This document shows, piece after piece, positions 15,240 through 20,214 of a DNA stretch of 20,214 nt (positions within the stretch are counted from its first letter, which is position 1; each line of letters begins with the position of its first letter). The notes beneath the pieces were generated by a model, which was not told the origin of the DNA, did not search any database, and was given only the letters and a program-made list of their open reading frames with translations. Origin of the DNA: Hyphomicrobiales bacterium (lineage in GTDB: Bacteria > Pseudomonadota > Alphaproteobacteria > Rhodobacterales > Rhodobacteraceae); assembly GCA_003558415.1 (NCBI GenBank), contig PWLT01000325.1:1-20214 (forward strand), in the 5' to 3' direction. The translations under genes were made by a program, and so were the position numbers.

Positions 15240-15281
15240 GTGCCGGGGCGCAATGCCCCCGCACGCCCATCATCTGTGGGC
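15240..15281. promoter_or_regulatory. Tandem stem-loops between the arsD fusion and arsA
   Basis: Two hairpins abut. The first is GTGC-c-GGGGC / GCCCC-c-GCAC (15240-15264) with loop GCAAT and one C-C mismatch. The second is GCCCA / TGGGC (15265-15281) with a seven-base loop. The arsA ribosome site GAAGGAG begins two or three bases later. They may tune arsA translation or mark a processing site. Confidence 0.5.
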
Positions 15282-15293
15282 GAAGGAGAGTCC

Positions 15294-17048
15294 ATGTTCA
15301 ACGATCTGCCGAAATTCGTGTTTCTCACCGGCAAGGGCGGGGTGGGAAAGACCTCGCTGGCCTGTGCGACGGCTGTCAATCTCGCAGATACGGGCCGGAC
15401 CGTGCTGCTCGTGAGCACCGATCCGGCTTCGAATGTCGGACAGGTCTTCGGGCAGGAGATCGGCAACGCGATCACCCCGATCGCCGCGGTGGAAAATCTC
15501 AGTGCGCTGGAAATCGACCCTGAGGCGGCGGCGCAGGCGTATCGCGACCGTATTCTCGGCCCGGTGCGCGGCAGCCTGCCCGAAGCGGTGCTCAAGGGCA
15601 TGGAGGAACAGCTCTCGGGCGCCTGCACGACCGAGATCGCGGCCTTCGACGAGTTCACGGCGCTTCTGACCGATGACGCGGTGACGGGCCGCTTTGACCA
15701 TGTCATTTTCGACACCGCGCCCACCGGCCACACCATCCGCCTGCTGCAACTGCCCGGCGCCTGGAGCGGGTTCCTGGAAGAGGGAAAGGGCGACGCCTCC
15801 TGCCTCGGGCCGCTGGCCGGGCTGGAGAAGCAACGCGCGCGCTACGCGGCAGCGGTGGACAGCCTGTCGGATGCGGCGCTGACGCGCCTGATCCTCGTGG
15901 CGCGGCCGCGCGCGTCCTCGCTGGCCGAGGCGGCGCGCACCTCGCACGAGCTGGCCGAGATCGGCCTGACCAACCAGCACCTGGCGATCAACGGGATCAT
16001 GCCGGGGCAGGCGCGCGGCGACAGCCTCGCCGCCGCGATGATCGCGCGCGAGCGCTCGGCGCTGTCGGAGATGGATGCGCATCTCGCCGCCATGCCGCAG
16101 AGCCGGTTCGAGCTGCGCCCGGAGAACCTCGTCGGGCTGGAGGCGCTCCGCCGCATGGCGCAGCCGGCCGATCCGCAGGCGCCGGCCTCGGCCAATGCCC
16201 TGCCCGACCTGCCGCCGCTGGGCCGGATGATCGATGAGTTGGAAGGCCCCGGCAAGGGCCTGATCATGACCATGGGCAAGGGCGGGGTCGGCAAGACCAC
16301 CATTGCCGCCGCCGTCGCCGTGGAACTAGCCGCGCGCGGACACGACGTGCTGTTGACCACCACCGACCCCAGCGCGCATCTGACCGAGACGCTCGCGGGC
16401 GACGTTCCGAATCTGAGTGTCAGCCGGATCGACCCCGAGGCCGAGACCCAAGCCTACCGCGATCACATCATGCAGACCCGTGGCAAGAGCCTGGATGCAC
16501 AGGGGCGCGCCATGCTGGAGGAGGATCTGCGCTCGCCCTGCACCGAGGAGATCGCGGTGTTTCAGGCGTTTTCGCGCACGATCCGCGAGGCCTCAAAGCG
16601 CTTCGTGGTTATGGATACCGCGCCGACCGGGCACACGCTCCTGCTGCTGGATGCGACAAGCTCCTATCACCGCGAGACGCTGCGCCACGCAGGTGAGAGC
16701 GCGGCGCGGATGACCACGCCGATGATGCGCCTGCAGGATCCCGAGCAGACCAAGATGCTGGTCGTGACCCTGCCGGAGACCACCCCGGTTCTCGAAGCCG
16801 CGCGGCTTCAGGAAGACCTCGGCCGCGCCGGGATCACGCCCTTCGGCTGGGTGGTCAATTCAAGCCTCGCCGCGGCAGGCACCACGCATCCGCTGCTGGC
16901 CGCACGCGCCGCAACCGAGGCACCCGAAATCGCGCGCGTGCGCGACGAACTTGCCCCCCGCCATGCCGTGGTGCCCATGCTCGCCGAGGATCCGGTGGGT
17001 CCCGCTCGCCTGCGCGCGCTGTGCGGTGGCGAGGCGGCGCTGGCGTGA
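15294..17048 (+). CDS. arsA: Arsenite-stimulated efflux ATPase ArsA
   Basis: ArsA is the cytosolic ATPase that energises the arsenite efflux permease. At 584 residues it matches the usual 583. It is duplicated: P-loop GKGGVGKT at 13-20 (A1) and 328-335 (A2), with DTAPTGHT signal-transduction motifs at 140-147 and 441-448. The three arsenic-site cysteines are all present: Cys111 in SGACTTEI, Cys170 in ASCLGPL and Cys416 in SPCTEEI, equivalent to Cys113/172/422 of R773. ATG 15294 with GAAGGAG upstream is preferred; an open frame back to 15117 only overlaps the previous gene. It lies between its likely chaperone (the arsD fusion) and the permease acr3. Confidence 0.97.
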   Translation: MFNDLPKFVFLTGKGGVGKTSLACATAVNLADTGRTVLLVSTDPASNVGQVFGQEIGNAITPIAAVENLSALEIDPEAAAQAYRDRILGPVRGSLPEAVLKGMEEQLSGACTTEIAAFDEFTALLTDDAVTGRFDHVIFDTAPTGHTIRLLQLPGAWSGFLEEGKGDASCLGPLAGLEKQRARYAAAVDSLSDAALTRLILVARPRASSLAEAARTSHELAEIGLTNQHLAINGIMPGQARGDSLAAAMIARERSALSEMDAHLAAMPQSRFELRPENLVGLEALRRMAQPADPQAPASANALPDLPPLGRMIDELEGPGKGLIMTMGKGGVGKTTIAAAVAVELAARGHDVLLTTTDPSAHLTETLAGDVPNLSVSRIDPEAETQAYRDHIMQTRGKSLDAQGRAMLEEDLRSPCTEEIAVFQAFSRTIREASKRFVVMDTAPTGHTLLLLDATSSYHRETLRHAGESAARMTTPMMRLQDPEQTKMLVVTLPETTPVLEAARLQEDLGRAGITPFGWVVNSSLAAAGTTHPLLAARAATEAPEIARVRDELAPRHAVVPMLAEDPVGPARLRALCGGEAALA

Positions 17049-17115
17049 GAGGATCCGATCGCCGGGGCTGCACGACGCTACGCCGGTGATTGATTGCGAA
17101 GAAAGGTCTGTATGA

Positions 17116-18192
17116 ATGCCTGTTTTTGAACGCTATCTTTCCATCTGGGTGGCGCTGGCGATTCTTGCCGGGCTGGGGCTGGGGCAGGTCGCGCCCGCGG
17201 TGGTCGGGTTTCTGGCGGCGCTGGAATACGGCTCGATCAACTTCGTCGTCGCGGTGCTGATCTGGTTCATGGTCTACCCGATGATGGTGGGGGTGGATTT
17301 CACCTCGCTGGCGCGGATCCATGAGCGGCCCAAGGGGCTGATCATCACGCTGACCGTGAACTGGCTGATCAAGCCCTTCACCATGGCCGCGCTCGGGGTG
17401 CTGTTCTTCGAGTTCGTCTTTGCGCCCTTCATCGAGCCGGGCACGGCGGGGCAGTATATCGCCGGGATGATCCTGCTGGGTGCGGCCCCCTGCACGGCGA
17501 TGGTCTTCGTGTGGTCCACGCTCACCAAGGGCGATCCGAACTACACGCTCGCGCAGGTCTCGCTCAACGACGCGATCATGATCTTCGCCTATGCGCCGAT
17601 CGTGGCGCTGCTTCTGGGGGTGACCGACATTACCGTGCCGTGGGAGACGCTGGTGCTCTCGGTGGTGCTTTATATCGTGATCCCGCTGGCTGCGGGAGTG
17701 CTCACGCGGCTGCGGCTGACACAGCGCGCGCGCAGCGCGGCCGAGGGCGAGGCGGCAGTGGCCGCCTTCACCGCGCGCATCAAGCCGCTCTCGATCCTCG
17801 GGCTTCTGGCGACGGTTGTGCTTCTGTTCGGTTTTCAGGGCGAGGTGATCCTCGAGCGTCCGCTGGTCATCGTGATGATCGCCATTCCGCTTCTGATCCA
17901 GTCCTACGGCATCTTCGCGGTGGCCTACTGGGCGGCGAAGGCCTGGCGCGTGCCGCACAAGGTGGCCGCCCCCTGCGCGATGATCGGCACCTCGAACTTC
18001 TTCGAGCTGGCGGTGGCGGTGGCGATCGGGCTGTTCGGGCTCAACTCCATCGCCGCGCTGGTCACGGTGGTGGGGGTGCTCGTGGAGGTGCCGGTGATGC
18101 TGTCGCTGGTATGGTTCGCCAACCGCACGCGGCACTGGTTCCCGCTGGAGGAAACCGCCATCCGCGCGGCCCGCAACAAGGAGCAGCTCTGA
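17116..18192 (+). CDS. acr3: ACR3-family arsenite efflux permease
   Basis: A 358-residue inner-membrane As(III) exporter with about ten membrane segments. Family marks are [15 protein letters not shown] (48-62), [13 protein letters not shown] (122-134) with the essential Cys126, and [14 protein letters not shown] (291-304) with Glu297 in the last third. This is Acr3, not the unrelated ArsB. The start ATG at 17116 lies just after an overlapping short ATG at 17112 that stops after five codons; GAAAGG is the probable ribosome site. Its TGA overlaps the usp start (TGATG). With arsA in the same operon, ATP-driven pumping through an ArsA-Acr3 complex is likely. Confidence 0.96.
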   Translation: MPVFERYLSIWVALAILAGLGLGQVAPAVVGFLAALEYGSINFVVAVLIWFMVYPMMVGVDFTSLARIHERPKGLIITLTVNWLIKPFTMAALGVLFFEFVFAPFIEPGTAGQYIAGMILLGAAPCTAMVFVWSTLTKGDPNYTLAQVSLNDAIMIFAYAPIVALLLGVTDITVPWETLVLSVVLYIVIPLAAGVLTRLRLTQRARSAAEGEAAVAAFTARIKPLSILGLLATVVLLFGFQGEVILERPLVIVMIAIPLLIQSYGIFAVAYWAAKAWRVPHKVAAPCAMIGTSNFFELAVAVAIGLFGLNSIAALVTVVGVLVEVPVMLSLVWFANRTRHWFPLEETAIRAARNKEQL

Positions 18193-19049
18193 TGTTCACC
18201 ACGGCACTTGTGGCACTCGATCTGTCGCCGGCCGAGGCGGCGATGCTCGACTGTCTGGGGGATCTCAAGGATCTGGGGGTTGCGCGTGTCATCCTCACCC
18301 ATGTCATCCGCGTGGGCTATGCCCAGGGTGCGGGGTTCGGCAAGGAAACGGATTACGGCGCCTGGCTCGACCGTCGTGCCGCGCCCCTGCGTGCGGCCGG
18401 GCTCGAGGTTGCGGTCGATATCCGCGCCTCCGGCGAGCCGGCGGCAGAGATCCTTGCCTGCGCGGCCGAGCACCACGCCGATCTGATCGTGATCGGCTCG
18501 CGCGGGCAGAACATGGTGCGGGGGCTGTTTCTGGGCTCCACCGCGCGCGAGGTGATCCGCCAGTCCCCGCTTCCGGTGCGGCTGGAATGGATCGAATCCG
18601 ACGGCCGCGACGATGCGCCGGACTGCGCGCGGGCCTGTGATGGCGGGCTGACCCGGCTGATGCTGGCCACCGATTTCTCACCCCATGCGGCTGCCGCCGA
18701 AGCCGCTGCGGCCAGGCTCGCCGCCCATGCCGGTGGTGTCGACCTGGTGCATGTGCTTACCGATGCCGACTGTGCCCGCTACCCCCGCTGGCCGGTGATG
18801 GCGCGCGCCGCGCTTGGCGCCATTGCGGACGAGGTCGCGGCGTCGGGCGGCAAGCCCGATTTGCATCTGCCCGCCGGCAGACCCTCGGAAGAGATCGCCC
18901 GCATGGCCGAGGCGTGTGAGGCGCAACTCATCGTGGTTGGCAAGCATGGCCGGAACTGGGTGCAGAGCATGGTGATCGGCTCGACTGCGGAGAACCTGTG
19001 CGAGATCGCCCGCCGGCCGGTTCTGATGGTCCCGTTGCAGGAGGGCTGA
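18192..19049 (+). CDS. Tandem-domain universal stress protein
   Basis: A 285-residue protein of two UspA domains (about 1-133 and 152-282). Each domain ends with an intact ATP-binding motif G-x2-G-x9-G-S/T: Gly102-Gly105-Gly115-Ser and Gly250-Gly253-Gly263-Ser. ATP-binding Usp proteins act as stress-linked signalling or regulatory proteins, with no defined chemical reaction. It is translationally coupled to acr3 and sits 7 nt before arsC, so it belongs to the arsenic response. It may modulate the transporter or ATPase, but nothing in the sequence proves this. A second in-frame reading back to 17511 is a shadow of acr3. Confidence 0.92.
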   Translation: MFTTALVALDLSPAEAAMLDCLGDLKDLGVARVILTHVIRVGYAQGAGFGKETDYGAWLDRRAAPLRAAGLEVAVDIRASGEPAAEILACAAEHHADLIVIGSRGQNMVRGLFLGSTAREVIRQSPLPVRLEWIESDGRDDAPDCARACDGGLTRLMLATDFSPHAAAAEAAAARLAAHAGGVDLVHVLTDADCARYPRWPVMARAALGAIADEVAASGGKPDLHLPAGRPSEEIARMAEACEAQLIVVGKHGRNWVQSMVIGSTAENLCEIARRPVLMVPLQEG

Positions 19050-19056
19050 GGCAGAG

Positions 19057-19440
19057 ATGCGCATCCTGTTCCTTTGCGTCGCCAATTCCGCCCGCAGCCA
19101 GATGGCCGAGGGGCTGGCGCGCGCGATATTGCCGGCCTGGGTCGAGGTCGCGAGCGCCGGCTCGGCCCCCGGGGCGCTGAACCCGCAGGCCGTGGAGGCG
19201 ATGGCAGAGATCGGCATCGACATCTCGGGGCATCACGCCAAGGGGCTGGAGGCGGTAGATGCCGGGCGCGCCGACATCATCGTCACGCTCTGCGCCGAGG
19301 AGGTCTGCCCCTATGTGCCGGGCCATGCGGAGCGGCTGCACTGGCCGATCGACGACCCTCGGGGCGCCGATGGGTTCCGCAGAGCGCGCGAGGAGATCCG
19401 CGCGCGCATCAAGGCGCTGGCGCAGGAACGGTTCCGGTAA
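19057..19440 (+). CDS. arsC: Arsenate reductase ArsC, LMW-phosphatase type
   Basis: Reduces arsenate to arsenite, which Acr3 exports. The 127-residue protein begins with the phosphatase loop CVANSAR (Cys7 to Arg13, CX5R), followed by SQMAEG, and carries the general-acid region HWPIDDP (95-101). Two further cysteines, Cys79 and Cys84 in TLCAEEVC, take the place of the redox pair of thioredoxin-coupled ArsC (Cys82 and Cys89 in Staphylococcus), but with CX4C rather than CX6C spacing. This suggests the Cys7-Cys79-Cys84 disulfide relay, regenerated by thioredoxin or possibly another thiol partner. GAGG lies upstream of the ATG. It is the last gene of the operon. Confidence 0.93.
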   Translation: MRILFLCVANSARSQMAEGLARAILPAWVEVASAGSAPGALNPQAVEAMAEIGIDISGHHAKGLEAVDAGRADIIVTLCAEEVCPYVPGHAERLHWPIDDPRGADGFRRAREEIRARIKALAQERFR

Positions 19441-19653
19441 GGCGACCGGGTCGCGCATGCTGCACTCGGCGTTGTTGCAGAACCGACGCTTGAGGCGTGA
19501 CTGCCGCAGCAATTGATCTCGCGGATGAGCAAGCAGGCCCAACGCTCGAAGGAACGCCCGTTCCGACCGATCTGCCAGCCACCTGTTCCCTTCGGCCACT
19601 GAACCGAAGCTCCCACCCCAATTCTAGTTGGCCACCTTCCACCTGAGCCGCAT

Positions 19654-20214
19654 TCATTTCGTCGAGCTGTGTAGAGTGCTGGCATCGTCTTTTGCGTGGC
19701 CGCTCAATAGCGTCTTTTTCAGGTCAGTCTCGGGATCCGCAATTGCTCTGGGATCAACCGAGATGCCCGACTGGAGCGCGCGCTTCGCAATCATGAAGCT
19801 GCGCGGGTCGTTGATCGCATCGGCGGCCAGCAACCCCTTATCCCCGAAATACCAGTGCGAGCGCGGGCCCCGATCCGCCCCCCGCACAACCACATGGCGG
19901 TATCCGGTGCAGAGCCCCGCGATCTGTAGTTTCACATCGTACTGATCCGACCAGAACCAAGGCTCCGGCACGTAGGCCTTGCCCGCGCCGAGCATGTTTC
20001 CCGCTACGCGTTCGGCCTGGTCGATGGCGTTCTGCACACTTTCCAGACGCACAGGTGCGCCGGCATAGGGGAACGAGGCGCAATCGCCCGCCGCCCAAAT
20101 GCCGGCCACGCTCGTGGCGCCGAACTCATCCGTGGCGATCCCGTTTTCCAGGGCAAGGCCGGCAGCCTGTGCAAGGCGGGTATCCGGCTCGATCCCGACG
20201 CCTGCGATCACGAA
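19654..20214 (-). CDS. Rhodocoxin/putidaredoxin reductase-like FAD oxidoreductase, C-terminal part
   Basis: The gene enters from the right edge in an open frame (the last three whole codons read F-V-I) and shows about 186 residues. It begins with VIAGVGIEPDT, the second-domain dinucleotide region, then GIWAAGDCASFP, the second FAD-binding motif, and the C-terminal reductase domain WFWSDQYDVKLQIAGL. This pattern fits NADH-dependent ferredoxin reductases of the rhodocoxin and putidaredoxin reductase type, which pass electrons to a [2Fe-2S] ferredoxin, often for a P450 or a dioxygenase. Its N-terminus and partner genes lie outside the window. It is convergent to arsC, 213 nt away. The tail after about LKKTL looks like an unconserved extension. 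Confidence 0.88.
   Translation of the reverse strand, partial: FVIAGVGIEPDTRLAQAAGLALENGIATDEFGATSVAGIWAAGDCASFPYAGAPVRLESVQNAIDQAERVAGNMLGAGKAYVPEPWFWSDQYDVKLQIAGLCTGYRHVVVRGADRGPRSHWYFGDKGLLAADAINDPRSFMIAKRALQSGISVDPRAIADPETDLKKTLLSGHAKDDASTLHSSTK

Noticed and set aside
17049..17115. Possible stem-loop between arsA and acr3
   Set aside because: Only imperfect short arms (ATCGCCGG against CGCCGGTGAT) and no T-run.
16855..18135. 426-codon minus-strand open frame
   Set aside because: Runs antisense through arsA end and acr3; the protein is mostly His, Arg, Asp and Gln, typical of an antisense shadow of a membrane protein gene.
19441..19653. Possible insertion-sequence remnant between arsC and the reductase gene
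   Set aside because: Short frames and a small GCGAC/GTCGC hairpin were seen, but no transposase motif, terminal inverted repeats or target duplication could be identified.

Overview
The window looks like chromosomal DNA of an alphaproteobacterium, most likely a Rhodobacterales relative. This is inferred from the GC-rich coding style, a DUF1127 protein, a tripartite tricarboxylate (TTT) transporter with a Bug-type binding protein, and the style of the urease and arsenic proteins. No rRNA or tRNA gene, CRISPR array or intact insertion sequence was found. Promoter, operator and stem-loop calls were made by eye.

Left region (1-2240, minus strand): a cyanophycin pair, cphB then cphA. cphA starts at a TTG inside the end of cphB and runs off the left edge. 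Upstream lie decayed urease remains: the C-terminal part of ureC (about 1756-2110) and a frameshifted piece of ureE (about 1170-1360). An intact DUF1127 gene with its own promoter sits between them. The locus keeps nitrogen storage while urease is lost here.

Centre (2241-13763): a divergent catabolic island around an XRE-cupin regulator. To the left (minus) run an MmgE/PrpD-family gene, a gamma-glutamyltransferase (GGT) family gene and a DadA-like FAD oxidoreductase. To the right (plus) run the regulator, tctB, tctA, tctC, a second and quite different GGT-family gene and a PuuB/OrdL-like FAD oxidoreductase. Divergent promoters overlap upstream of the regulator. The likely scheme is uptake of an amidated or gamma-glutamylated carboxylate, cleavage by cytoplasmic GGT-type hydrolases, then oxidation of the released amino compounds. 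The substrate is unknown. This is the best candidate for an undescribed pathway.

Right region (14298-19440, plus strand): a compact arsenic operon, arsR - arsD/AhpD-like fusion - arsA - acr3 - tandem universal stress protein - arsC. It has overlapping junctions, a palindrome at the likely promoter, and two tandem RNA stem-loops before arsA. The second gene is unusual: an internally shortened ArsD joined to a redox-active AhpD/carboxymuconolactone-decarboxylase-like domain, ending in the Cys-Cys tail of ArsD. The window closes with the C-terminal part of a convergent rhodocoxin/putidaredoxin-reductase-like flavoprotein.
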